This document shows positions 6,007-12,961 of a stretch of DNA of 13,468 nucleotides, piece by piece. A program made the translations under genes and the position numbers. The notes under the pieces are model-generated. The model had not been told where the DNA came from and searched no databases. It saw nothing but the letters and a program-made list of their open reading frames with translations. The first letter of the stretch is position 1. Every line of letters begins with the position of its first letter. The stretch is from positions 1 through 13,468 of the forward strand of contig DATLAV010000153.1 in the NCBI GenBank assembly GCA_035527235.1, read 5' to 3'. The DNA is from BS750m-G28 sp035527235 (GTDB lineage Archaea > Thermoproteota > Bathyarchaeia > TCS64).

Positions 6007-7266
6007 TTAGTAGTCGCCCGTGGGCACGGGGACGACCGTCTTCTTCATCTCCTTGATGCCTTCGTCGGCGATCTTCCGCTTCAGGTTCCAGGCCGAGACG
6101 CTGGGCAGGCCCCACAGGTTGATGAAGCCCACGGCGTCGCCCTGATCGTAATGGGTGTTGATGTCGAAGCTGGCCAGATTGTAGTCGTACAGGCTGAGCG
6201 GGGACTCACGCGCCACCGGCTTCGCAGAGCCCTTGTAGAGCTTCATGGTCACGGTTCCCATCACGTTCTCCTGGGTGCTGTCGATGAACGCATCCAGATC
6301 CTGCTTGAGGGGGTCCACCCAGAGCCCCTGGTAGACGATCGTGGCCCACTTGTCCTCCACCTGGAACTTGAACATCTTCTGGTGCCTCGTGAGCACCATT
6401 TTCTCAAGGTCCTTGTGGGCGCTCAGTAGGATCTCGGCTCCCGGGATCTCGTAGGTCTCACGGGTCTTCAGGCCGACAACGCGGTCCTCCATGTGCTCTA
6501 TCCTCCCGATGCCGTGCTTCCCACCCAACTTGTTGAGCTTCTGAAGTATCTCCACAGGGTCGTAATCTTCTCCATCAAGGCTGACGGGCACGCCCTTGTG
6601 GAACCCGATCTTGACGTAGTCAGGCTCCTTGGGCGCTGCCTCAACGTCGACTGTCCACTCCCAGATGTCGTCGGGTGCCATCTGGTCGGGATGCTCCAGT
6701 ATTCCGCCCTCGATGCTGCGCCCCCACAGGTTCTGGTCTATGCTGTACGGGCTGTCAGCCGTCACGGGCACGGGCACACCGTGCTCCTTGGCCCACTCTA
6801 TCTGGCTGTTCCTGTTGAATTTCCACTCCCTGACGGGTGCAATCACCTTGAGACCGGGATTCAAGGCCTTGAAGGTCATGTCGAACCTCACTTGGTCGTT
6901 CCCCTTCCCGGTACATCCGTGGGCGACGGCCTGAGCGTCCTCCATCTCGGCCACCTCGACGACCTTCTTCGATATCAGGGGCCTGCTGATGCTGCTACTA
7001 ACGGGATACGTGCCCATGTAGAGGGCGTTCGCCTTTAAAGCTGGGAATACGTACTCCTTGGCGAACTCCTCCTTTGCGTCAAACGTGTAGTGGTTGAGGA
7101 CCCCCAGGCTCCATGCCTTCTCCTCTGCAGCCTTCAGGTCCTTGCCTTGACCCACGTCCACGATGCAGCTGATGACATCCATCTTGTACTCCTCCTGGAT
7201 CCACTTCAGCATCATTGACGTGTCGAGGCCGCCCGAATAGGCCAATACGACCTTATCCTTTGCCAT
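6007..7266 (-). CDS. argG: Argininosuccinate synthase
   Basis: The 419-residue protein begins with VVLAYSGGLDTSMMLKW, the N-type ATP pyrophosphatase loop that binds ATP. Other family signatures are SSSISRPLISKK (about 90-101), HGCTGKGNDQVRFD (115-128), QNLWGRSIEGGILE (about 177-190) and the C-terminal YDYNLASFD region. It joins citrulline and aspartate, using ATP, to give argininosuccinate in the cytoplasm. Length is slightly above the common 395-410. The ATG at 7266 follows a leader of about 27 nt predicted from the shared TATA element at 7311-7325. It is the first gene of a likely argG-argF operon. No argH is in the window. Divergent to it is an ACT-domain gene, which suggests amino-acid-responsive control (inference). 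Confidence 0.97.
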   Translation of the reverse strand: MAKDKVVLAYSGGLDTSMMLKWIQEEYKMDVISCIVDVGQGKDLKAAEEKAWSLGVLNHYTFDAKEEFAKEYVFPALKANALYMGTYPVSSSISRPLISKKVVEVAEMEDAQAVAHGCTGKGNDQVRFDMTFKALNPGLKVIAPVREWKFNRNSQIEWAKEHGVPVPVTADSPYSIDQNLWGRSIEGGILEHPDQMAPDDIWEWTVDVEAAPKEPDYVKIGFHKGVPVSLDGEDYDPVEILQKLNKLGGKHGIGRIEHMEDRVVGLKTRETYEIPGAEILLSAHKDLEKMVLTRHQKMFKFQVEDKWATIVYQGLWVDPLKQDLDAFIDSTQENVMGTVTMKLYKGSAKPVARESPLSLYDYNLASFDINTHYDQGDAVGFINLWGLPSVSAWNLKRKIADEGIKEMKKTVVPVPTGDY

Positions 7267-7310
7267 CTCAGGATACTCCTTATCTTGGAATGGGAACTGA
7301 TGCCTGAGGC

Positions 7311-7325
7311 AAAGTTATATACTTT
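7311..7325. promoter_or_regulatory. Near-palindromic AT element, possible shared TATA box for argG and the ACT-domain gene
   Basis: AAAGTTATATACTTT reads as AAAGTATATAACTTT on the other strand, so it is almost symmetric about 7318. On the plus strand it stands about 30 bp before the ATG at 7349, giving an almost leaderless message. On the minus strand it predicts a start site near 7293 and a leader of about 27 nt for argG. The gap between the two start codons is only 82 bp, and I see no second convincing box in it. Confidence 0.55.
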
Positions 7326-7348
7326 ACGACATAAGTGTTACAAATTTG

Positions 7349-7951
7349 ATGGATAATAGCCCAGATAGGACAAAATCGGTAGCCCAGCTGGTGAGGGAGA
7401 CGATCCAGATGCGCCCCTCCCTACTGGACGCCCTGAAGATGCAGATAGTCAACTACTCTGCATTGGCCAGGATGCTACAGACGGAGATCGGAGAGGGGAG
7501 CCTTGAGGCCGTGAAGGCCGCGGTCATAAGGATAAGCGAGGAGCTCGATTACGAGAAGGGACTCCAGGAGGAGAGGGTGCGCTCAATCCTCAGGGAGTCG
7601 GTGGTCCGCCTCCAGGACAAGATCGCCGTCCTCATCTCACCGACGGAGCTCGACATCCCCTACATCGTCACCGCCTACCTTACGGACAGCTACGTCTATG
7701 TCGTCAACCAGACCCGCCTCAAGAAGAAGATACCCGACTTTGTACAGGTAAACAGCAACCTCGTCGCACTCCTACTCATAAGCCCCGACAGGGTTGAGAC
7801 GACCCCGGGCTTCGTCGCCTTCATCACGTCACTCCTCGCCAGCAGGGAGATAAACATCGTTGAGTTCATCAGCTGCTCTACGAACACCGTCATAATACTG
7901 GATCAGGGCGACGCGCTGAACGCCTTCTCGCTTCTCCAAAATTTTACCTAA
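7349..7951 (+). CDS. ACT-domain protein, predicted amino-acid-metabolism regulator (COG2150-like)
   Basis: The 200-residue protein starts with a helical region, SVAQLVRETIQMRPSLLDAL then IVNYSALARML (33-43), which resembles a small helix-turn-helix. A linker with basic and acidic helices (50-95) follows. The C-terminal ACT-like module (about 148-198) is visible in TTPGFVAFITSLLASREINI, then VEFISCSTNTVIIL and the DALNAFSLL helix. This layout recalls the archaeal proteins grouped as predicted regulators of amino acid metabolism (COG2150), whose ligands are mostly unknown. The ATG at 7349 is preferred over the TTG at 7346 because it fits the TATA element for a leaderless transcript. Its position opposite argG suggests control of the arginine genes, but this is inference. 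No ligand or DNA site can be assigned from sequence. Confidence 0.8.
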   Translation: MDNSPDRTKSVAQLVRETIQMRPSLLDALKMQIVNYSALARMLQTEIGEGSLEAVKAAVIRISEELDYEKGLQEERVRSILRESVVRLQDKIAVLISPTELDIPYIVTAYLTDSYVYVVNQTRLKKKIPDFVQVNSNLVALLLISPDRVETTPGFVAFITSLLASREINIVEFISCSTNTVIILDQGDALNAFSLLQNFT

Positions 7952-7970
7952 TCAGAGAGGATCTTGAAGC

Positions 7971-7980
7971 AAAAGATTTA
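7971..7980 (+). promoter_or_regulatory. TATA-like box for aIF1
   Basis: AAAAGATTTA is centred about 33 bp before the ATG at 8009, which fits a very short leader. The longer reading from a TTG at 7964 would start before this box, which argues against it. Confidence 0.4.
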
Positions 7981-8008
7981 CTACCAAGGAAGAAGTAAAG
8001 AAATAAGA

Positions 8009-8317
8009 ATGGCAGAGATTTGCCCCGTCTGCGGCTTGCCCAAAGACCTCTGCGTGTGCGAGGAGATGAGCAAGGAGCAGCAGCGGATACGGATCCGGCT
8101 GGAGACCCGGAAGTGGGGTAAGAAGTACACCGTCATCGACGGGATCGATTCTAAGGACGTGAAGCTGAACAAGTTGGCCTCCACCCTCAAGACGAAATGC
8201 GCCTGCGGGGGGACTGCAAAGAATGAACAGATCCTCCTCATGGGCGACCATCGAGACGTCGTACGGGATGTCCTCATCGGCTTGGGCTTCCCGGACGAGA
8301 ACATCGAAGTCCAATAG
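8009..8317 (+). CDS. Translation initiation factor aIF1 (SUI1/eIF1 family)
   Basis: The 102-residue product from the ATG at 8009 is the normal archaeal aIF1 size. An N-terminal zinc knuckle ICPVCGLPKDLCVCEE has Cys5, Cys8, Cys15 and Cys17, typical of archaeal SUI1 proteins. The SUI1 fold follows: IRIRLETRKWGKKYTVIDGI, then LNKLASTLKTKCACGGT (the basic loop and strand), then the helix GDHRDVVRDVLIGLGF and the terminal strand ENIEV. aIF1 binds the small ribosomal subunit and controls start-codon choice. An upstream TTG at 7964 would add 15 residues that do not look like the family, so it was rejected. The stop codon is followed immediately by the GTG of a zinc-ribbon ORF. Confidence 0.95.
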   Translation: MAEICPVCGLPKDLCVCEEMSKEQQRIRIRLETRKWGKKYTVIDGIDSKDVKLNKLASTLKTKCACGGTAKNEQILLMGDHRDVVRDVLIGLGFPDENIEVQ

Positions 8318-8518
8318 GTGGAAAGACTGAAGGACCCCCTCAAGATTCTCGAAGGATTAAAACACTCAAACATACAGCTGAAGATATGCCCAAAGTGCCT
8401 CAGCACTGAGATCTACCCGGAGGTCAGATTCGGCGTCTTCCCGACGACATACAGATGCAAGGACTGCGGATACGCGGGAACCCTCATCATCGAAGTTGAA
8501 CCCAAAGAGGAAGAATAA
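8318..8518 (+). CDS. Small zinc-ribbon protein abutting aIF1
   Basis: This 66-residue ORF starts at a GTG directly after the aIF1 stop (TAG-GTG, no gap). The two knuckles are CPKC (Cys24/Cys27) and CKDC (Cys47/Cys50), separated by 19 residues. Each is followed by a strand, and the second continues into GYAGTLIIEVEPKEEE, which makes a classic zinc ribbon with an acidic tail. A short amphipathic lead (1-20) precedes it. No Shine-Dalgarno is visible, so translation probably depends on ribosomes finishing aIF1. I do not recognise a named family. Its position suggests a ribosome- or transcription-linked role, but nothing in the residues proves this. Confidence 0.78.
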   Translation: MERLKDPLKILEGLKHSNIQLKICPKCLSTEIYPEVRFGVFPTTYRCKDCGYAGTLIIEVEPKEEE

Positions 8519-8552
8519 AGCCCCCATTTACACCCAATCCCTCGCAAAACGA

Positions 8553-8557
8553 TTTTT
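8553..8557 (+). terminator. Candidate T-tract terminator after the aIF1 operon
   Basis: A T5 run lies about 35 nt after the zinc-ribbon stop in an otherwise noncoding 104-bp gap. Archaeal transcription often ends at such tracts without a hairpin. This is a weak call from sequence alone. Confidence 0.3.
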
Positions 8558-8594
8558 ACAATAAAATCAACGGATTCCGGAGCCAGGCACGCCA

Positions 8595-8603
8595 TTTATA
8601 TAA
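8595..8603 (+). promoter_or_regulatory. TATA box of radA
   Basis: TTTATATAA is centred about 24 bp before the ATG at 8623. The spacing predicts that transcription begins at or next to the A of the start codon, giving a leaderless radA message. It supports Met1 over the second Met at residue 4. Confidence 0.7.
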
Positions 8604-8622
8604 TCTCTGGACGGTTAGCAAA

Positions 8623-9609
8623 ATGGATCAGATGAGCTCGGAGTCGATGGAGTACTACAAGGCTAAGTACCAGACCCTTGAGGACCTTCCAGGCGTAGGT
8701 CCGGCCACAGCCTCCAAGCTCAGGGAGATAGGGTTCAGGACCGTCGAGTCCGTGGCGACCGCCACGATCCACGAGATGATTTCAGCGGGGATAGGGGAGA
8801 CGACCGCCGAGAAGGTGATAACGGCCGCGAGGAAGTCGATGGCCATCACCTTCGTGAGGGGAGACGAGCTGGTCAAGCTCAGGAGCAACATCAGGCGCCT
8901 GACGACTGGATGCACCAGCCTCGACAACCTTCTGGATGGGGGTATCGAGTCCCAGTCAATCACTGAGTTCTACGGCGAGTTCGGCACTGGAAAGTCCCAG
9001 ATCTGCCAGCAGCTATGCGTCACCGTCCAGCTCCCCTACGAGCAGGGTGGACTAGAGGGGGGAGCCCTTTACATAGACACGGAGAACACGTTCCGCCCTG
9101 AGAGGATACTGCAGATGGCCCCCAGGTTCAACCTCGACCCGGACGAGACGCTGAGGAAGATCATCTTCGCTGAGGCCTACACCTCGAACCACCAGACCGT
9201 GCTCCTGGAGAACGCGGACGAGGTGATCAAGGAGAACAACATACGACTCATCGTCGTCGACAGCGTGATGAGCCACTTCAGGAGCGAGTACCTGGGAAGG
9301 GAGATGCTCGCACCCAGGCAGCAGGAGCTGAACAAGCACCTTCACAAGCTCATAAGGCTCTCCAGGGCGTTCAACACGGCCGTCGTGGTCACGAACCAGG
9401 TGATGGCCCAGCCCGACGCCTTCTTCGCGAAGGTCGTTCAACCCGTCGGCGGCCACATCATGGGGCACACAAGCCACACGAGGATATTCCTACGGAAGGG
9501 CAGGAACAACCTGAGGATCGCAAAGCTGGTCGTAAGCCCCTTCCTGCCGGAGGGCGAGACGCCGCTGAGGATCACGGAGAGAGGCGTGGAGGGAGACGAA
9601 GATATCTAA
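8623..9609 (+). CDS. radA: DNA repair and recombination protein RadA
   Basis: The 328-residue protein is the archaeal RecA/Rad51 orthologue that forms filaments on single-stranded DNA and drives strand exchange. An N-terminal helix-hairpin-helix domain is seen in LEDLPGVGPATASKLREIGF (19-38). The ATPase core has Walker A GEFGTGKS (118-125), LYIDTENTFRPERI (149-162), Walker B LIVVDS (209-214), SHFRSEYLGRE (217-227) and VTNQVMAQPDAFF (256-268). The interdomain polymerisation motif reads FVRGDE (77-82), with Gly80 where FxxA usually has Ala. No intein interrupts it. A probable leaderless transcript also carries the small helical gene 22 bp downstream. Hjc, the junction-cutting partner in the pathway, is encoded at 4213-4671 on the other strand. 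Confidence 0.97.
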   Translation: MDQMSSESMEYYKAKYQTLEDLPGVGPATASKLREIGFRTVESVATATIHEMISAGIGETTAEKVITAARKSMAITFVRGDELVKLRSNIRRLTTGCTSLDNLLDGGIESQSITEFYGEFGTGKSQICQQLCVTVQLPYEQGGLEGGALYIDTENTFRPERILQMAPRFNLDPDETLRKIIFAEAYTSNHQTVLLENADEVIKENNIRLIVVDSVMSHFRSEYLGREMLAPRQQELNKHLHKLIRLSRAFNTAVVVTNQVMAQPDAFFAKVVQPVGGHIMGHTSHTRIFLRKGRNNLRIAKLVVSPFLPEGETPLRITERGVEGDEDI

Positions 9610-9631
9610 CAAGACAAGAAAACGGGGATTA

Positions 9632-9988
9632 ATGTCATCCAAGAACGCGAGAGACGACATCATCAACTTCTTCGAGAACGTCTACACGAGACGTTTCGCG
9701 GAGGCCGAAAAGTCCCTCGAGATCGTCAGGGAGAGGAGGTTCGGGGACAACGAGTTCAAAGAGGGGTATGTACTAGCCCTGGAGGGGCTGCTCCTCTCCT
9801 ACAGGACGGGGGACGAGAGGGACTTCCTGAACAAAGCCCCCTTCGACAAGAAGTCCATGGAGAGTTATAAGAAGGACTTCAGGAACTTCGTGACGGGCAG
9901 TATCCACTCGATCTTCGATATAGGGTACTTTATGGCCTGGTCGGACCTGGTACAGTACCGCCTGGACACGGAGAAGAAGGCTAAATAG
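9632..9988 (+). CDS. Unrecognised small helical protein downstream of radA
   Basis: This 118-residue protein follows radA by 22 bp on the same strand and is probably co-transcribed. It seems all-helical: IINFFENVYTRRFAEAEKSL, then EGYVLALEGLLLSYRTGDER, then a lysine-rich turn (FDKKSMESYKKDF) and VTGSIHSIFDIGYFMAWSDL. The pattern resembles a short TPR-like or helical-hairpin scaffold, but no motif fixes a function. There is no signal peptide or membrane helix, and the protein ends in EKKAK. GGGGAT just before the ATG at 9632 may act as a ribosome site. The last 8 bp overlap the end of the convergent membrane-protein gene. A recombination-related role is only suggested by position. Confidence 0.75.
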   Translation: MSSKNARDDIINFFENVYTRRFAEAEKSLEIVRERRFGDNEFKEGYVLALEGLLLSYRTGDERDFLNKAPFDKKSMESYKKDFRNFVTGSIHSIFDIGYFMAWSDLVQYRLDTEKKAK

Positions 9989-10247
9989 GATTGTAGATTG
10001 TGTACAGCAGCACCCAAGTAGTTACCCACGTGAGCAGGAAGACGCCTATCCCGATCCTGAGAGCTCTCTGGGATTCCACACCGTTCATCCGGGCCAGGAC
10101 ATCGGAGAGGGCGAGGTAGATGACCGCTCCGAATGTGAAGATCGTGGTCCCTTCGAGGGCGAAGTAGACCTGTATCAGGATACACACGATTGACAGCGCA
10201 ATGGCGGCGGCGAACTTCGTCCACCAGATCTTCTCAGCAGGAGTCAT
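9981..10247 (-). CDS. Three-helix small membrane protein, EMC6-like
   Basis: The 88-residue protein has three predicted membrane helices: FAAAIALSIVCILIQVYFAL (about 12-31), TTIFTFGAVIYLALSDVLA (about 34-52) and IGIGVFLLTWVTTWVLLYTI (about 65-84). A short polar loop, RMNGVESQRALR, joins helices two and three. Size, helix count and the YLALSDVLAR segment resemble archaeal proteins named EMC6-like after a subunit of the eukaryotic ER membrane protein complex, which inserts membrane proteins. I make this comparison from memory, so it is tentative. The ATG at 10247 fits a TATA-like box at 10286-10294. The gene converges on the radA operon with an 8-bp tail overlap. Confidence 0.75.
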   Translation of the reverse strand: MTPAEKIWWTKFAAAIALSIVCILIQVYFALEGTTIFTFGAVIYLALSDVLARMNGVESQRALRIGIGVFLLTWVTTWVLLYTIYNPI

Positions 10248-10285
10248 CCTAGTTGCCCTCAGAGTACATCTCTAATTCAATGACC

Positions 10286-10294
10286 GTATATAAG
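10286..10294 (-). promoter_or_regulatory. TATA-like box for the EMC6-like gene
   Basis: The reverse strand reads CTTATATAC, predicting transcription from near 10265 and a leader of about 18 nt before the ATG at 10247. Confidence 0.55.
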
Positions 10295-10543
10295 TAATTA
10301 CCCGCGAAAGCGACTTCCGATGGGTACACCTGAGAAATTACTATAAACTACAATAAACACAATAATTTCCTCCACAACCTCACCATTTTAAGCAGTAATC
10401 ATAATATAACCCACAATTTTATATCATTTTTACACCACACTTTATGGATTACAGAACCCGTTTACAGATACCACAATTAGATTCATAATGCCTTTATTTC
10501 TACAGGGAAACCGCTATCCAAATTCACGAGGATAGATAGGCTC
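10295..10543. other. AT-rich intergenic region upstream of the surface-protein gene
   Basis: This divergent gap is far more AT-rich than the flanking genes and I see no ORF or structured RNA in it. It holds several A/T boxes (for example around 10417-10426 and 10493-10500, the latter CTTTATTT about 47 bp before the ATG at 10544). It also has two copies of CCACAATT exactly 60 bp apart (10411 and 10471). The box at 10493-10500 is the best placed to drive the surface gene. GAGGATAG at about 10529-10536 may be its ribosome site. Confidence 0.4.
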
Positions 10544-12961
10544 ATGTCGTCACATCTTACCATAAGTAAAAAAAGAAAGTTCTCCTACTTCATCATCGCG
10601 ATTATAGCGTTCGCAATGATCGGCTTCCCTTTCTATTTAGTGTCAGCCACGAATGACTGGCAAGTCGATAATAAGTCCAACGAGATCAGCTACATAATCA
10701 AGCCCGTCGACCCCGTTTTCATCAACGTGGCAGGAGCCACCGACGCTTATGGCGAGCCCATATACGTGAACAAGGTCTCTGTACCTATCCCGTTGGGCGA
10801 TAGCTGGAGCTTGAACTACCTACTCGAGAAAGGGAAGCGCTACCACGTCTTCTTAGTTGGCGACTGGATCTGTAACACGACCACACCCACAACCGACTAC
10901 GACATCCGGACCCATTATCCTGAGGGCACGATCTGGGCGGAGCAAGAGTGGTGGAACACAGAGTCAGCAGGTTTACCAGAGCAGGTGGCCTTCGACGACT
11001 ACCACCACTATTTCATTCCCCCTGTCTCGGGTAACTATACATTTGAGATCATCAACGACGACCGTGACAGCAGGGGCGACGAACCTGCCATTTTCATGCT
11101 CATTGAGAACATAGATAAGAACACGTGGTACAGTCAGGAGCTGGAAGGAAGAAAGCCAGATAAGAACGGCATATACAAGGAGGTTGATCACACAAGCTGG
11201 GCTGTAGAGTTCACGACGTCTTCCCCCAAGATCAGGGTGCTTGTAGACGTGCCGGACAGTGTCCACGAACCAGAGCGGGGACACCTTGACATGTACGAAG
11301 CCCGCCTGTACGCTATGGCAAATCCCGACGCAGGCGTAGGATATACTATCGATGGAATTGGCGTTCCCAGCGGGAACTTGTTCAACAGGTTTGCAGGCTA
11401 TTACGGGGGATTCAACACTTCATGCAATGGGGATAGGAATATGGACGCTCTTGCCAGCTGCGAGTACCCGGGAGCGGACATGGAGTTTACATACGACAAC
11501 CCGGCAGGGGAGAACAGTACATCTGAAATTACCTACTTCCTTGTTCTCATTGCGGAGCATGGCGAGGGCAGCGTCGACTTTCTGGTCCAGACCGACTTCC
11601 AGGCTCCCAACATAACTCTCGTAGACCCCCCAATGACAGCTAATTCCAAGGAGAATACGGCCATAACTGTCGAATTAGAAGAAGAGTACGACACTGAGCG
11701 TGTCTGGGTCGAGTTTTCAAACGACGACGGCAAGACCTGGGATGAAGTTGACTTCTCAAAGAAGGATGATGCCTGGATAGGTGCCATCCCTCCTTTTACA
11801 GGTGGAGATTACGTTAACTACACGATATACTCTGAAGACGAATTCGGGAACGTAGGATCCCTCGACTCCGGATACCTAGCAAAAGACGTAGTAACCATCG
11901 AATGTAACCTTGAGGACCAGATACTCACGACTGGCGAGGACGCTATCATCTACGTGGAAACATCTAACGTATTACTACCTATACAGCTGAGATTCACCTG
12001 CGAGGACGTGAATGAGACTTACAGCATGAACACCGACGAGTCAGGCTTATACGACTTCATCTACAGGCCCAACAGACCAGGCCTCTGGACGGTTCAGTCT
12101 TTCTACGATGGGAGTGACACCGAATTTCAGAGCGAAAGTGACCCTGTCACATTCGAGAAACTGCCGGTCTCTATCACATGTAACAGCCTCAACAGGTACC
12201 TGAAGGGAGACGAGGGGGCAGAGATCAGGGGGAGTTCATCCTTGAAGGAAGGCCCGTTGACCATCACGTTCACCAATGGAATTAGAACGAGTACGCTTCA
12301 GGTATTGACAGACGAGAACGGTAACTATGAATGCTCTTTCACACCTGACGCCATGGGCGACTGGACTGCGACAGCGGACTTCCTGGGGGATGACTACGAC
12401 TATCCAGCGACGAGCAACCATGCCCAGTTCAACTACGAGAGCTGGTCGACGCACATTTCGATGATCCTCAGTTTGAGAAGGGTCAAGGTAAACAGGCCCG
12501 TGACGATAACGGGCTCCGTCGCCCCGACCGTAAAGAACCTGCCCGTTTCAGTACTCTTCGTAAGCTCCTCATCCAGTGACAGTGACATAGTGCTCACTGC
12601 CGCGGACGGCTCGTTCGAGTACACTTTCAACCCTCCCGAGGTGGGAATATGGAACGTTAACGCGAAGGTCGGTGATGGGCTCATATACTCGATATCTAAC
12701 AACCTTATGGAGTTTGAGGTCCTCCCCCTCAACATGTTCGACAAAGCCTCCATGTTCAGCGTAATGATGATCACGCCGCCGTACCTCTACATGACGGTGG
12801 GGCTGTTCGCGATAGGAATATCCTCAGTCATTTACATCAAACGTGAAAGCCTGATAAGGTATTTACCAAAGTCTCTGGCACAGAAGATCAAGGCGAGCTC
12901 TACAAAGAAGAAAAAAAAGAGCAAAGGCGGGGGCCAGAGATACAAGCGAAAAGGAAAATAG
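10544..12961 (+). CDS. Large membrane-anchored surface protein with Ig-like repeats
   Basis: The 805-residue protein looks like a type I cell-surface protein. A signal segment (FSYFIIAIIAFAMIGFPFYL, 13-32, after SKKRK) may be cleaved near SATND. The N-terminal part (about 40-350) includes YHVFLVGDW, TDYDIRTHYPEG and FIPPVSGNYTFEI, which resembles a PPC-like jelly-roll domain. A domain with WVEFSNDDGKTWDEV and YTIYSEDEFGN follows (355-440). Three Ig-like units are recognisable at about 449-540, 541-631 and 635-728, each with a turn of the type DESGLYDF, DENGNYEC or ADGSFEYT, then PGLW, MGDW or VGIW. One membrane helix (about 740-766) leads into a 39-residue cytoplasmic tail rich in Lys and Arg. 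At least eight N-x-S/T sequons are visible. Its partner is unknown, but a pilin-like gene follows. No enzymatic motif was found. Confidence 0.85.
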   Translation: MSSHLTISKKRKFSYFIIAIIAFAMIGFPFYLVSATNDWQVDNKSNEISYIIKPVDPVFINVAGATDAYGEPIYVNKVSVPIPLGDSWSLNYLLEKGKRYHVFLVGDWICNTTTPTTDYDIRTHYPEGTIWAEQEWWNTESAGLPEQVAFDDYHHYFIPPVSGNYTFEIINDDRDSRGDEPAIFMLIENIDKNTWYSQELEGRKPDKNGIYKEVDHTSWAVEFTTSSPKIRVLVDVPDSVHEPERGHLDMYEARLYAMANPDAGVGYTIDGIGVPSGNLFNRFAGYYGGFNTSCNGDRNMDALASCEYPGADMEFTYDNPAGENSTSEITYFLVLIAEHGEGSVDFLVQTDFQAPNITLVDPPMTANSKENTAITVELEEEYDTERVWVEFSNDDGKTWDEVDFSKKDDAWIGAIPPFTGGDYVNYTIYSEDEFGNVGSLDSGYLAKDVVTIECNLEDQILTTGEDAIIYVETSNVLLPIQLRFTCEDVNETYSMNTDESGLYDFIYRPNRPGLWTVQSFYDGSDTEFQSESDPVTFEKLPVSITCNSLNRYLKGDEGAEIRGSSSLKEGPLTITFTNGIRTSTLQVLTDENGNYECSFTPDAMGDWTATADFLGDDYDYPATSNHAQFNYESWSTHISMILSLRRVKVNRPVTITGSVAPTVKNLPVSVLFVSSSSSDSDIVLTAADGSFEYTFNPPEVGIWNVNAKVGDGLIYSISNNLMEFEVLPLNMFDKASMFSVMMITPPYLYMTVGLFAIGISSVIYIKRESLIRYLPKSLAQKIKASSTKKKKKSKGGGQRYKRKGK

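Noticed and set aside
6151..7038. Plus-strand frames opposite argG
   Set aside because: They are shadows of a gene with complete argininosuccinate synthase signatures and show no domain of their own.
7964..8008. TTG-initiated extension of aIF1
   Set aside because: The added residues are not family-like, and a TATA-like box lies inside the extension at the right distance for the ATG at 8009.
7952..8406. Minus-strand frames opposite aIF1 (7952-8314, 7981-8406)
   Set aside because: The plus-strand aIF1 with its Cys4 knuckle and SUI1 fold is unambiguous, and the reverse frames show no family signature.
8623..9609. Intein or split in radA
   Set aside because: The Walker A to Walker B region reads through without insertion and the total length is normal.
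10295..10543. Small RNA or origin-like element in the AT-rich gap
   Set aside because: I found no C/D box pair, tRNA fold, or organised repeat beyond two CCACAATT copies; AT richness alone is not evidence of an origin.
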